From Photobacterium sp. TLY01 (lineage in GTDB: Bacteria; Pseudomonadota; Gammaproteobacteria; Enterobacterales; Vibrionaceae), in assembly GCF_021432065.1 (NCBI RefSeq), contig NZ_CP090364.1, positions 1,192,601 through 1,256,600 on the forward strand: a stretch of 64,000 nucleotides of DNA, in the 5' to 3' direction. Positions 38,594 through 48,753 of this stretch are shown piece by piece; position 1 is the stretch's first letter; every line of letters starts with the position of its first letter. A program made the translations under genes and the position numbers. The notes under the pieces are model-generated. The model did no database searches. It was not told the DNA's origin and saw only the letters and a list, made by a program, of their open reading frames with translations.

Positions 38594-40252
38594 TCACATT
38601 TGCCAGACAACATGGCTCACTTTCGCATCCAGCCCCAATTGCTGAAACAGACGCAGCCAGCGTTTCTGATTGGCCTGCAGGGTATCACCCGGACCCTTCA
38701 CTTCGACCCATTGAATCTGTCCGGCTCTGAACATGACTAAGTCGGGCTGACCGCTGCGATTATGGCGGGGATCGAACAACAGACGTGACAGCAGCGCATA
38801 GAGCTGCTCGCCATTTAAGCAAGATACGGTCTCCGCAATCAGCTCTGGTGTCAAAATCGTCCAGTTCACCCAGTCATTTGTGATCCCCTGCTTTTGCTGA
38901 AAAACTTTCAGCCAGTTGTGCCAGCCACCTGTGCGGATGGCATTGAGCCGGGCTGTGAGCATGTCTCGCCTGCGCTCTGAAAATTCACTGTGGTACATGT
39001 CACGAGGTGCCCGCTGGAAGGGATTGAGAAAAGCACCGGTAACCGGGGCAAAAATAATGTCCCAGAATGCCAGACCAAATAATCCGCCCAGCAGGGCATT
39101 CTCGGTATAGTAAACCTGCCACCCTGCTTGCTGGTAATGATGAGCCACCGCCAGTTCTACACGCGCGTTGCTGACCGGTAATGTGAGGGTCTCCTGAAGA
39201 AAGTTGTCTTTGATTACCGGTGTGACAGGCAGCTTGAGGGAACGGCGGAGTTTCAGATCCAGGCGTTGTCCGACTTCGGCTTCTTCTTCATTAAAGGGCG
39301 CCGCCAGCATCTGCTGGCAGATTGCCAGCGCGGTTTGGTGGCGTTGCAGTCTGTCCAGGATCCGCACCCGGCGCTCACGACTGGGCGGTAGTCTGCTCTG
39401 GCTGAACAGAAACAATGCCAGATCGTCCTGACCCAGACGTTCCAGATCCCGGGCTACCCGGTTGACCAGGCGTTGCCGCAGCCGCTCAAGCGGCGCCCAT
39501 TCGCCAGGCCCTGGCAGGTGACGGGCGAACTGGCGCATTGCCCGGGTATCTTTGCTCAGTGACAGCGCCTCGTACTCGGCGGCTAAGGCTTCCAGAGACA
39601 ACCACGCCTGTATGTGTTGTCGTTGGGTAAACAGCCGTGTTGTCGCGTCGATTTGATAGTGTTCAAAGGTATGCAGACCCAGATCGGCCAGCACAAACTG
39701 GCTTAAGTCCTGATACTGGTTGCCGAAAAACAGCAGCAAGAAGGTCGTCAGATGCGTTTGGTGTTCCACACGCACGATGGGCTCTTTCAAAGCTGATACG
39801 GGAGGTGACAGGGCCAGAATGGCTTGGATGAGCTCGGCTTTTCTGGCGTGCTTTAACGCCTGAGGGTGCGTGTGTCCCGCAGGAGAATCCTGGTCGCTAA
39901 ACAGGTTGAGCAGCTCAGGTTTGGTGAACAAAGCCAACAGTTCATCAACGGGCCAGTTTGCTTGATGACAGGTAATCAATTGCCTGCTCTGCAGTTCTTC
40001 AATTGCATTTTCGGTATCGCGGATTTCAGGGTAGCTGAATTTGCTGACACGAAAGTAGCGGCCTTTGCGGGACAACATCCGGATGTACAGCTGCCTGGCA
40101 TCCGGTGTCAGCAGGAAGTAAGCCCTTAGCCATGCATGTTCGGCATGACTCAACAGGTCATGATATTGCTGGCGGACAGCGCTTAGCAGGAGATCAAAAT
40201 TGTGGCGGTAATAATCCGGTGCCAGTACCGCTGGTATCGTTTGAGTCATCAT
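38594..40252 (-). CDS. FAN1-like nuclease with VRR-NUC domain
   Basis: A 552-residue protein. The VRR-NUC nuclease motif is at the C-terminus: RSGQPDLVMF, then WVEVKGPGD, giving the Asp and Glu-x-Lys metal site. The larger N-terminal helical part matches the SAP-like and TPR region of bacterial FAN1. FAN1 homologues are structure-specific 5'-flap endonucleases that help resolve interstrand crosslinks. It is monocistronic on the minus strand. Confidence 0.85.
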   Translation of the reverse strand: MMTQTIPAVLAPDYYRHNFDLLLSAVRQQYHDLLSHAEHAWLRAYFLLTPDARQLYIRMLSRKGRYFRVSKFSYPEIRDTENAIEELQSRQLITCHQANWPVDELLALFTKPELLNLFSDQDSPAGHTHPQALKHARKAELIQAILALSPPVSALKEPIVRVEHQTHLTTFLLLFFGNQYQDLSQFVLADLGLHTFEHYQIDATTRLFTQRQHIQAWLSLEALAAEYEALSLSKDTRAMRQFARHLPGPGEWAPLERLRQRLVNRVARDLERLGQDDLALFLFSQSRLPPSRERRVRILDRLQRHQTALAICQQMLAAPFNEEEAEVGQRLDLKLRRSLKLPVTPVIKDNFLQETLTLPVSNARVELAVAHHYQQAGWQVYYTENALLGGLFGLAFWDIIFAPVTGAFLNPFQRAPRDMYHSEFSERRRDMLTARLNAIRTGGWHNWLKVFQQKQGITNDWVNWTILTPELIAETVSCLNGEQLYALLSRLLFDPRHNRSGQPDLVMFRAGQIQWVEVKGPGDTLQANQKRWLRLFQQLGLDAKVSHVVWQM

Positions 40253-40436
40253 GGTCTCACTGGCTGATGGTCTGTGACCTGTTGTGGAAATTTCTCACGT
40301 TGCCGTAAAGCTCTTGAAATCTGAAGCGATAAAATGACAGTAACATAACATCATAATTGATGGGTAAATCATGGTGGCATATCCTTCATATTGATAAACT
40401 TGCCACAGGTAATTGTTTTAAAATGAAAGGTTTTCA

Positions 40437-41954
40437 GTGATCAGACAGCGTGGTCTTTTTCCGTCGGCTTTAATCATGCTCGCGCTTGCCGTGTTCACTT
40501 CTCTTATTGCTTTTCTTTCGTGGAATCTGCATGCCGAAGAAGCACACAGCCAGCGCGCCATTTCTGTTGATCCGCACAGTGAACAGCCTGCCAATCTGGT
40601 CGGGGCTGCTTGTGTTATCCGGCATGGCAAGCAGATGGTGATGGTGTCTGAGGTGATTTCTCAGAAGCTGTCTATCCCGGGCGGTTATATTGACAATCTG
40701 GACACGGCCAGTGAGGCTGCCCGCAGAGAAGCACTGGAAGAAACCGGCTTGAATGTTGAAGTGGTCAAGCTGTTGCAATACCGGGGCAGAGCCGCCATTT
40801 TTGCCTGTGTGACAACACAGCCGATTCTGGTCGCAAAGCAAGAAGCAAAGGAGCCGCGCCAGCAGATAGCAGCCTGGCACGCGGCGGATTTCAGCCGGGA
40901 AATTAAAGCGGTCTACCTGGTCTCACCCTTGTCTGTACAGGACACTGAGTATCGCTTTCCCGAAGATACACCCTACTTATATCAGTGGATGCTTGAAACG
41001 CCGGAAAGTGAGGTTGAGTTTTATACCGATATCAGTGCCCGGGCAAGCGCATTACATCAGACCGAACTGATTGTGATCAAAGCCTTTAAGGACTGGGCTA
41101 ATCACCTGCCGGATGCCGCAAAATCTGTGCTGGACAGCATGATGTGGCTGCTGAATTTGTCCGGTGAATACTGGTTCGTGTTCTTGCTTGTGGCTGTTAT
41201 CGCCGCCTTATTCGGACCAACGGCCATGCTGCAGCTGCTTGCCGCGACTGTGCTCACCATTTTGGTCTCGACCAGTCTGAAACAGATTTTCTACGTACCT
41301 CGTCCCTTTTATCTGGTGCCGGCCTTACAGAACGGCGCGGCTTACGGGTTCAGTTTTCCGAGCGGGCATACCTTATTAGCAACTGTCCTCTGGGGCATGT
41401 TCTGGATGAAACTGTGTGCTGGGAAGTCATGGCTGAGCACCTGGGGGGGCTTATTGCTGGTGACGGGGTTGATCATCGGCCAGGCGCTGGCCCGTATCTG
41501 GTTTGGCGTGCATTTTATTTCCGATACCCTCGCGTCCATCCTGATCGGCATTGTGCTGCTTGCCCTGTTCTCCCGGCTGATCACTCCGAGCGCCATTCGG
41601 GGGAAGGCGATCTGGCTGGGTATTACGGTGCTTACCGGGCTGGCCGCTGGTTTAACCTTGCTGCCTGCACATACCTATCTGTTTGCCATTTCGCTGGGCG
41701 TGTTTCTCAGCCTGGATGCGTTACCGAAAAGAAGCCTGAATCTGTCTGTGCTCCGGCATATTCTGGTGGCGCTGATATTGCTGGCGGGCTCAGGTGCGAT
41801 TGCTTACTTTGCTGCCGTGATCACCAGTTTCTCCACGGTCAGTCTGATCACGCTGGGCATGCGTGCCACAGGTGCATTTTTGCTGGCAGTCTGGCTGGTC
41901 GCTGGCTCATCCTTGATGCTGAAATTACTGGCTGACCCGGAAACGACCCCATAA
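40437..41954 (+). CDS. NUDIX hydrolase fused to a PAP2 membrane phosphatase
   Basis: A 505-residue fusion with a GTG start preceded by AAAGG. One N-terminal membrane segment (about 10-28) is followed by a NUDIX domain (about 50-190). Its box reads GYIDNLDTASEAARREALEETG, in which the first conserved Glu is Asp. The second half is a membrane PAP2 phosphatase with KQIFYVPRP (Lys282), FPSGH (His311) and ARIWFGVHFISD. The order suggests that both domains face the periplasm, possibly acting on lipid or nucleotide pyrophosphates, but the substrate is unknown. Similar bifunctional proteins occur in Vibrionaceae. Confidence 0.85.
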   Translation: MIRQRGLFPSALIMLALAVFTSLIAFLSWNLHAEEAHSQRAISVDPHSEQPANLVGAACVIRHGKQMVMVSEVISQKLSIPGGYIDNLDTASEAARREALEETGLNVEVVKLLQYRGRAAIFACVTTQPILVAKQEAKEPRQQIAAWHAADFSREIKAVYLVSPLSVQDTEYRFPEDTPYLYQWMLETPESEVEFYTDISARASALHQTELIVIKAFKDWANHLPDAAKSVLDSMMWLLNLSGEYWFVFLLVAVIAALFGPTAMLQLLAATVLTILVSTSLKQIFYVPRPFYLVPALQNGAAYGFSFPSGHTLLATVLWGMFWMKLCAGKSWLSTWGGLLLVTGLIIGQALARIWFGVHFISDTLASILIGIVLLALFSRLITPSAIRGKAIWLGITVLTGLAAGLTLLPAHTYLFAISLGVFLSLDALPKRSLNLSVLRHILVALILLAGSGAIAYFAAVITSFSTVSLITLGMRATGAFLLAVWLVAGSSLMLKLLADPETTP

Positions 41955-42133
41955 CGCTCTGGCGGGCACGGCTAAAGCAAACAGAAACCTGTCAGTAAGC
42001 TGTGCCTGACACTTTGTTTCATGACTTGAGTGCGGTAAAGTGAGCGCAAACGATTATATCAAACAGGCATAATAGTCTGGATTAATATGGAGCCAGTGAA
42101 AGCAGGATCGCTAAATACTGGACAAGGAGAGCA

Positions 42134-45100
42134 ATGTTACCCGCACTGACGTTTGAGAACAGTATCGATGAGATCGTACTGTCGTATCTGGATGCGCTGG
42201 AAAATGCAGGATTTTCCGGCGATGTTGAACGCACCTATGCCAGCCGTCTGGCTGTCGCAACCGACAATAGTATTTATCAGCAATTACCTCAGGCTGTTGT
42301 CTTTCCGAAATCGGTAGATGACTTGGTGCTGGTCGGAAAAGTGGGTCAGCAACCTGCTTTTCAACAAGTCAGCTTTTCGCCCCGTGGCGGCGGCACCGGA
42401 ACGAATGGTCAGTCACTGACCCCGGGCATTGTCGTTGACCTCTCGCGTCACATGAATCAGATTCTTGAGATTAATCCGCAGGAAGGCTGGGTCAGAGTGC
42501 AGACCGGGGTGGTCAAAGATCAGCTCAATGACGCACTGCGCCCGCATGGTTTCTTTTTTTCTCCCGATTTATCCACCAGTAATCGCGCAACCATTGGCGG
42601 CATGGTCAATACAGATGCCTCCGGTCAGGGCTCGCTGCAATACGGTAAAACCTCAGATCACGTCCTGGCACTGAAAGCGGTGCTGGTGGATGGCTCAGTG
42701 CTGGATACCGAGCCTTTGTCGCAAGACGGGCTGGCCCGGATCGGGCAGCAACAAGGTCAGGTCGCCGAAGCCATCCGTGTCGCGGCGAACGTGTGCCGCG
42801 AGAAGCGTCAGCAAATTCTGGATAAATTTCCGCCACTGAACCGTTTTCTGACCGGTTACGATCTGAAGAATGTGTTCAATGATGCAATGACACATTTTGA
42901 TCCGGCACGTCTGCTGTGCGGCGCTGAAGGCTCGCTGGCCTTTATCGCCGAAGCTAAACTCAATATCACCCCGATCCCTAAAGCCCGGGCGCTGGTGAAT
43001 ATTAAATACGACAGCTTTGACGCGGCGCTGCGCAATGCACCTGTGATGGTGGAAGCGAAGGCGCTGTCGGTCGAAACCGTGGATTCAAAAGTGCTCAATC
43101 TCGCCCGGCAGGATATTGTCTGGCATACCGTCAGCGATCTGATCACTGATGTGCCGGGTAAGGATATGCAGGGGATCAATATCGTTGAGTTTGCCGGCAA
43201 CGATGTCGAGTTGGTTCAACAGCAGGTGCAGCAACTGAGCGAGCGCCTGGAAAACTTAATCGGACAGCAGGGGATTATCGGTTTTCAGGTCTGTGAGGAT
43301 CTGGACAGCATCAACAAGATCTACAACATGCGCAAAAAAGCTGTGGGTCTGTTGGGCGCTGCCAAAGGCTGGCAGAAACCAATTCCTTTTGCCGAAGATA
43401 CCTGTGTTCCACCGGAAAATCTGGCCGATTTCATTGTTGAGTTCCGCCGGTTGCTGGATGAGAAACAGCTGCATTACGGCATGTTTGGTCATGTCGATGC
43501 CGGTGTATTGCATGTGCGTCCTGCGCTGGACATGTGCGATCCGGCGCAAGAAAAAATGATGAAGGAAATCTCCGATCAGGTGGTGGCGCTGGTTGCCAAA
43601 TACGGCGGTCTGATGTGGGGCGAGCACGGTAAAGGCTACCGTTCTGAGTACGGACCTGAGTTTTTCGGTGAAGAATTGTTTACCGAGCTGCGTCGGATTA
43701 AAGCCGCCTTTGACCCGCACAACCGGCTGAATCCGGGCAAGATCTGTACCCCATTAGACAGTGATGCCGAACTGGTGAAAGTGGATGGCCTGAAACGGGG
43801 CTATTTTGACCGCCAGATCCCGGTCAAAGTCAGAGACAGCTTCAAGCAGGCGATGGAGTGCAACGGTAACGGCTTGTGTTTTAACTACGACACCAGCTCA
43901 CCCATGTGCCCGTCGATGAAAGTCAGCGCCGACCGCCGTCACTCGCCGAAAGGCCGGGCCGGACTGGTTCGCGAATGGCTGCGTTTGCTGGCTGATCAGG
44001 GCGTCGATCCGGTCAGGCTGGAACAGGACCTGATGGAAAAGTCGCCGTCGGTGAAGCAAATCATCGATCGCTTCCGCAATACCTTCGGATCTCAGCGTAA
44101 AGCCTATGATTATTCGCACGAAGTGATGGAAGCCATGAACGGCTGTCTGGCGTGTAAAGCCTGTGCCAGTCAGTGTCCGATTAAAGTGGATGTGCCGAGT
44201 TTCCGCTCGCGTTTCATCAATATGTACTACAGTCGTTATCAGCGTCCTGCCAAAGACTACCTGGTCGGCTACGTGGAGAGCTATCTGCCGGTGATGGCCA
44301 AAGCCCCGTCACTCGTCAATGCCGTGATGCGTCCCGGCTGGTCAAAATCTTTGACGGCGAAAGTGCTTGGCTATGTGGATATGCCTGAACTGTCAGTGCC
44401 GACCCTGATGCAGGGACTGGCGGGCAGCCATGCAACCCGGTTTGATCTGCAGTGGCTGCAGGCTTTGTCTCAGGAAGAGAGACAGCAGTATGTGCTGATT
44501 GTTCAGGACCCGTTCACCAGCTACTACGATGCGGAAGTGGTGCGGGATTTTGTTCATCTGATCGAAAAACTGGGCAAGAAACCTATGCTGGTGCCGTTTA
44601 AACCCAACGGCAAGGCGCAGCATGTGAAAGGTTTCCTGCGTCAGTTTGCCAAAACAGCGAAAAACACCGCCGACTTCCTCAATCAGCTGGATGAGCTGGG
44701 CATGCCGATGGTTGGTGTTGATCCGGCTTTGGTGCTCTGCTATCGCGATGAATACAATGAAATGCTGGGGGATCAGCGCGGCGATTTCAAAGTGATGACA
44801 GCTCACGAATGGCTGACGCCATTATTGAGTGATCTGGCGCCTCTGGCGCCGCGCAATGACAGTGAGTGGTATCTGTTTGCCCACTGTACCGAAAAAACCA
44901 AAATGCCAAACGCGGAAAAAGAGTGGGCGGCCATCTTTCGTCACTTCGGTGCCAGCATGAAAGCTGTTTCTGTCGGTTGTTGTGGCATGGCGGGCACTTT
45001 TGGCCACGAGAAAGATAAGCTGGAAACGTCCAAAGGGGTGTTTAATCTCAGCTGGCAGCCGAATCTGGCGCAGTTGGATGGCGACCGCTGTATGGCAACC

Positions 45101-45193
45101 GGCTATTCGTGCCGCAGCCAGGTTAAGCGTTTTGAGCACATTAAGATGAAGCACCCGGTGCAGGTGTTATTACGTTTGGTGAGTACAGCCTGA
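42134..45193 (+). CDS. ydiJ: FAD/Fe-S D-2-hydroxyglutarate dehydrogenase-like YdiJ
   Basis: 1,019 residues with AAGGAG before the ATG. The N-terminal FAD-binding PCMH domain contains SFSPRGGGTGTNGQSL; the FAD-linked oxidase C-terminal part holds GMFGHVDAGVLHVRP. A CLACKACASQCPIKVDV cluster binds 4Fe-4S (about residue 673), and the C-terminal CCG-type cysteine domain reads CCGMAGTFGHEKD. Family members oxidise D-2-hydroxyglutarate and related D-2-hydroxyacids at the inner face of the membrane. A strong terminator follows. Confidence 0.93.
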   Translation: MLPALTFENSIDEIVLSYLDALENAGFSGDVERTYASRLAVATDNSIYQQLPQAVVFPKSVDDLVLVGKVGQQPAFQQVSFSPRGGGTGTNGQSLTPGIVVDLSRHMNQILEINPQEGWVRVQTGVVKDQLNDALRPHGFFFSPDLSTSNRATIGGMVNTDASGQGSLQYGKTSDHVLALKAVLVDGSVLDTEPLSQDGLARIGQQQGQVAEAIRVAANVCREKRQQILDKFPPLNRFLTGYDLKNVFNDAMTHFDPARLLCGAEGSLAFIAEAKLNITPIPKARALVNIKYDSFDAALRNAPVMVEAKALSVETVDSKVLNLARQDIVWHTVSDLITDVPGKDMQGINIVEFAGNDVELVQQQVQQLSERLENLIGQQGIIGFQVCEDLDSINKIYNMRKKAVGLLGAAKGWQKPIPFAEDTCVPPENLADFIVEFRRLLDEKQLHYGMFGHVDAGVLHVRPALDMCDPAQEKMMKEISDQVVALVAKYGGLMWGEHGKGYRSEYGPEFFGEELFTELRRIKAAFDPHNRLNPGKICTPLDSDAELVKVDGLKRGYFDRQIPVKVRDSFKQAMECNGNGLCFNYDTSSPMCPSMKVSADRRHSPKGRAGLVREWLRLLADQGVDPVRLEQDLMEKSPSVKQIIDRFRNTFGSQRKAYDYSHEVMEAMNGCLACKACASQCPIKVDVPSFRSRFINMYYSRYQRPAKDYLVGYVESYLPVMAKAPSLVNAVMRPGWSKSLTAKVLGYVDMPELSVPTLMQGLAGSHATRFDLQWLQALSQEERQQYVLIVQDPFTSYYDAEVVRDFVHLIEKLGKKPMLVPFKPNGKAQHVKGFLRQFAKTAKNTADFLNQLDELGMPMVGVDPALVLCYRDEYNEMLGDQRGDFKVMTAHEWLTPLLSDLAPLAPRNDSEWYLFAHCTEKTKMPNAEKEWAAIFRHFGASMKAVSVGCCGMAGTFGHEKDKLETSKGVFNLSWQPNLAQLDGDRCMATGYSCRSQVKRFEHIKMKHPVQVLLRLVSTA

Positions 45194-45221
45194 TAACCGG
45201 CTGTTTGTCAGACAGACTGTG

Positions 45222-45254
45222 ACGGCGGAGCGCTCAGGCCTCCGCCGTTTTTTT
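45222..45254. terminator. Terminator between ydiJ and the LpxH-like gene
   Basis: ACGGCGGAG and CTCCGCCGT pair over a nine-base loop and end in seven T; the T-run touches the stop codon of the convergent gene. Confidence 0.9.
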
Positions 45255-46083
45255 ACGCCACTTTTTCTTTTTGTTTCTCTGTATCAAACAGGGGGGTGAT
45301 CTGAGGATTGACCTGAAACAGCGTTGAGCTGTCGAGGCATTCGGCCTGCTCTGTCCAGCGTATCAGCTCAATCACGCCGTCGTGGTGCTCGGCCAGAAAG
45401 GTGCAGTTTTCGATCCAGTCCCCGTCATTGAGGTATAAAATGCCGTCCTGTTCAGTAATTTCCGGATGGTGGATATGACCGCAGACAATGGCGTCCACGT
45501 CTTTGTGTTTGGCCATCGTGACAGCGGCATGGCGGAATCTGGCAATCGCCAGATTGGCTTTTTCAACTTTGCTTTTCAGGTAACTGGCCAGCGACCAGTA
45601 AGGTTGCCGGGTGAAGCGGCGGTAGCTGTTCAGCCAGCGGTTCAGGAACAAGAGGAAGTCGTACCCGGCATCGCCCAGTAAAGACGTCAGCTTGCTGTGG
45701 CAAACCATGCTGTCGAACTCATCACCGTGAAGAGCAAGAATACGCTTTCCGTTTGCGCTGGTATGGATGTATTTGTGTGCCAGTTCAACATGGCCAAGAT
45801 TAAAGTGAATAAATTTGCGGATGGCTTCGTCGTGATTCCCCGGTATATAGATGATCCGGCAGCCCTGATCCGCACGTTCCAGTAACAGACGGACGGCTCT
45901 GGTGTGGCTTTCCGGCCAGTGAAACCGCGATTTCAGCGACCAGAGGTCAACGATGTCACCAACCAGAATGAGGGTGTCTGCCTGATAGCGGGATAAAAAA
46001 TCAAGCAGATAGTCGACTTTACAATCCCTGTTTCCCAAGTGGATATCTGATAACCAGAGTGTACGGTAGGTATGTTTTCCCAT
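45253..46083 (-). CDS. LpxH-like UDP-2,3-diacylglucosamine diphosphatase family phosphoesterase
   Basis: A 276-residue calcineurin-like phosphoesterase. Motifs in order: SDIHLGNRDC, VGDIVDLW, PGNHDE, and CGHIHHPE near residue 197. The UDP-diacylglucosamine diphosphatase family fits best, and membership of the secondary group with a longer C-terminal tail is likely; canonical LpxH is shorter. It may act in lipid A synthesis at the membrane or on another substrate. Confidence 0.75.
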   Translation of the reverse strand: MGKHTYRTLWLSDIHLGNRDCKVDYLLDFLSRYQADTLILVGDIVDLWSLKSRFHWPESHTRAVRLLLERADQGCRIIYIPGNHDEAIRKFIHFNLGHVELAHKYIHTSANGKRILALHGDEFDSMVCHSKLTSLLGDAGYDFLLFLNRWLNSYRRFTRQPYWSLASYLKSKVEKANLAIARFRHAAVTMAKHKDVDAIVCGHIHHPEITEQDGILYLNDGDWIENCTFLAEHHDGVIELIRWTEQAECLDSSTLFQVNPQITPLFDTEKQKEKVA

Positions 46084-46191
46084 AGTCGATTTAACCCTTA
46101 GAGCAAGGTATCAGTGTCAGAAATAAGACTAATTTTCTTATATGACATTTGGGTGTCGTATCAGTGACGCCTTGATGGCAATGAATCGGCT

Positions 46192-46203
46192 GTAACATGT
46201 TAC
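46192..46203. promoter_or_regulatory. Palindrome GTAACATGTTAC
   Basis: A perfect 12-base palindrome about 105 bases upstream of the diguanylate cyclase start, in a position suited to an operator. Confidence 0.4.
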
Positions 46204-46307
46204 GGCATGCGCGCTCTGACAATTAGGTTGCGACATGCCTTTGTTGATTAAGATATAATCACGCTCACTCAGATTTTGCCCCATGTTTTATTGAACAGAT
46301 ATTATCA

Positions 46308-48164
46308 ATGGAATTTAAGCCTAAGTATTTGATTAAAATGGTTCTGCCATTGCTCGTTCTGCTGGTGTCGGCGCTGGTGTATTTAGGCTATTCGGATTAT
46401 CGCGCCATCCGGGATAGTGCCTATTCACAGGCACAGGCGAATTTGAATGTGGCGAAAAAATACTTAGACCAGAATTATATTGCGGCAACGAATCAATTAT
46501 TTTTATTATCCGCGATCCTGAAAGGAGCAGAGAATATTCCTGCATTTCTTGATGCGGCGAACTATGTGGTCAACAACCAGAATAAATTTCTGGAGATCGG
46601 TTTACTGGTCGATTCAGATTATTACGGCACAGACGGATTTCACCTGTCAGGAATTGACGAGCGGGTAAAGCGCCGGCCCTGGTATTCTGATAAACAACAA
46701 TCCGGCGATATTTTTCTGTCGGATCTGTACCACAGTAACAGCACTAAAAAGTGGTGTGTTGCCTTGGTTTCAAAACTGACGTTACCCGGAAAGAATGATG
46801 TCCGGATCATGATTGAGTTTGATGCTGGTGCGATGTCGGATGATCTCTCCGGTCTGAAAACGATGAAGAACGGTTATTTGTATGCGATTGAGCCGAAGAC
46901 AAGCAGGGTTGTGATTCACCCCGACAAAGCGCGATTGGGTGTAGACTCTGTCAGTATCAACCCTGAGCTGCTGACTCAAGTGTTGGCCGGCGAGGCTCAG
47001 GGCAGTATCCCTTCTTACCAGTACGACAATCAGTATAAATTCAGTGTTTACGATACCCATAACCGGTTTAACTGGGTGCTGTTGTCGGGGACCAATAACA
47101 GTGAAATTGCGGCCAATGCCTTAAGAATTGGCGTTGTGGGTGGCGCCTTGATGACCGTCGTTTTTATTATTTTGCTGGCAGGTTACCTGCATACCCGTGT
47201 TCATCAGGTCGGAGGGCAGCTCATTGAAGCGCAGGAATTTGATGAGCTGCACGAGCAGTTGTCGGCGTTATTGAACGATACTATGGGGAGCAGCCGAATC
47301 TATCTTTTCGTGATGAATACCAGAGAAGGGCTGCTGGAGGAGGCATATCATCATATACGGGCCGATGTGCCGGCAGATTTACTCTGTCGTATTGCCGGTT
47401 GCCAGCAACTTGGCCGGTTCTGCAGGCCCGAACAGGATGAGATCGTCCGTCTGATTGCGCCGAGCGAGCCCTGCATCCGGCTGCCTTTAGTGAACAGTGC
47501 CAGGGCGGATGACAGTCAGCAGGCGGGCAGCCGGTTGATTGGGGTGTTGTATATTTGTCAGCCCGGTTTGGCTTATCCGTTTTTCGCGAAAATGATTGCC
47601 AATTATACGCTCAGTGCATTGAACCAGTTACTGCTGACGCAGCACATACGCAGCGAAGATCAAATGACAGGGCTGAAAAATAAAAACAGTCTCCGTCAGC
47701 ATATGGAGCAGAAGCTGACAGACGGGGCCACGGGTTACTTTCTGGCCATGATTGATGTGGACGACTTTAAATCAGTCAATGATACTTATGGCCATTTGCT
47801 TGGCGATCAAGTCATTCTGAACGTCGCAAGTCAGATGAAACGCAGCTTTCCGCCACAAGCTGTTTTGTGTCGGTATGGCGGGGAAGAGTTTGCGGTGTTA
47901 ATGGAAGCACCTGACCAAGAAACCGCCCTCAAGACATTGGATGATTTCCGTGCAAAGGTAGAGGGTAGCCTTATTACGGTTCATGAAGGCAGATCCTTTG
48001 CCATTACCGTCAGCATTGGTTTTGCTCCTTTGCGTCAGGGAATGGAATCGACTATCTCGTCTGCAGACAGGGCACTGTATCAGGCGAAATCCCAGGGTAA
48101 AAACCAGGTTCTCAGTGCAGATATGTGTTTAATCGGAACAGAAACGGAAGCAGTAACAGCCTGA
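46308..48164 (+). CDS. Cache-domain diguanylate cyclase
   Basis: A 618-residue membrane-bound GGDEF protein. An N-terminal membrane segment (about 9-28) is followed by a periplasmic dCache domain (about 30-265, with RPWYSDKQQSGDIFLSDLY) and a second membrane segment (about 275-293). A linker of GAF-like appearance precedes the GGDEF domain (about 450-605). The active site RYGGEEF and metal Asp in MIDVDDFKSVND are intact, so c-di-GMP synthesis is expected. An RxxD inhibitory site is not clear. The Cache domain suggests control by a small extracellular ligand. Confidence 0.93.
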   Translation: MEFKPKYLIKMVLPLLVLLVSALVYLGYSDYRAIRDSAYSQAQANLNVAKKYLDQNYIAATNQLFLLSAILKGAENIPAFLDAANYVVNNQNKFLEIGLLVDSDYYGTDGFHLSGIDERVKRRPWYSDKQQSGDIFLSDLYHSNSTKKWCVALVSKLTLPGKNDVRIMIEFDAGAMSDDLSGLKTMKNGYLYAIEPKTSRVVIHPDKARLGVDSVSINPELLTQVLAGEAQGSIPSYQYDNQYKFSVYDTHNRFNWVLLSGTNNSEIAANALRIGVVGGALMTVVFIILLAGYLHTRVHQVGGQLIEAQEFDELHEQLSALLNDTMGSSRIYLFVMNTREGLLEEAYHHIRADVPADLLCRIAGCQQLGRFCRPEQDEIVRLIAPSEPCIRLPLVNSARADDSQQAGSRLIGVLYICQPGLAYPFFAKMIANYTLSALNQLLLTQHIRSEDQMTGLKNKNSLRQHMEQKLTDGATGYFLAMIDVDDFKSVNDTYGHLLGDQVILNVASQMKRSFPPQAVLCRYGGEEFAVLMEAPDQETALKTLDDFRAKVEGSLITVHEGRSFAITVSIGFAPLRQGMESTISSADRALYQAKSQGKNQVLSADMCLIGTETEAVTA

Positions 48165-48267
48165 TGTCGTAATTGGTGCTAAGTTGAAGAGTTGGCAGTG
48201 AATTTCTGACACGGACATATGCTTGTTATAACAACCAGGCGATTTACAGACACCTACAGGGGGAGGC

Positions 48268-48423
48268 ATGCTTAAATTTGTAGTGATAATCCTGCTGATT
48301 GCAGCGGCAGTAGTCATGGCTCGGTTTTTGGACGAGCGGCATCAGAAAAAGCTGTATATTGGCATAGTGATCTCTGCCATTATTGCGATTGCTGCTTTTA
48401 TGGCAATGGAACTTGCCAGGTAA
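48268..48423 (+). CDS. 51-residue small membrane protein
   Basis: Begins MLKFVVIILLIAAAVVMARF, with a G-rich ribosome site (AGGGGGAGG). Two hydrophobic helices (about 3-18 and 31-47) are joined by the charged loop LDERHQKKLY. It is too short for most gene finders; the strong Shine-Dalgarno and clean two-helix design support it. Unknown function. Confidence 0.55.
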   Translation: MLKFVVIILLIAAAVVMARFLDERHQKKLYIGIVISAIIAIAAFMAMELAR

Positions 48424-48753
48424 TGTCTGCGACAACGGATTCTTCATTTTTCTTCCTTCTTTACGTCAAGTCGCTGAGTCTGACGACAGCGGCTTGAAAC
48501 GTCATTCTCTTCTTTTCCCACAACTGAACTGAACATTTCTGGCCTGCAGATCTCACTTATCGCGGTTTGATGTCGCTTTAATGACAGTAATATGATTAGT
48601 TCTGTAATTATTAGCTTTGTAATCATTTTTCAGTATTAACCATTTAAATATCAATACCTTATCGTGACAATCAGTAGGTTGCTAAAAATATTAGGGTTGA
48701 TCTTATCGTTTCAGTCCCTATAATTGTTTTTGAATTCATTAGAGCACTAAACA
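48424..48753. other. Promoter region of the ectoine operon
   Basis: About 330 AT-rich bases with no supported gene. It precedes ectA and should contain its osmotically controlled promoter. I could not assign a CosR or other operator with confidence. Confidence 0.45.
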
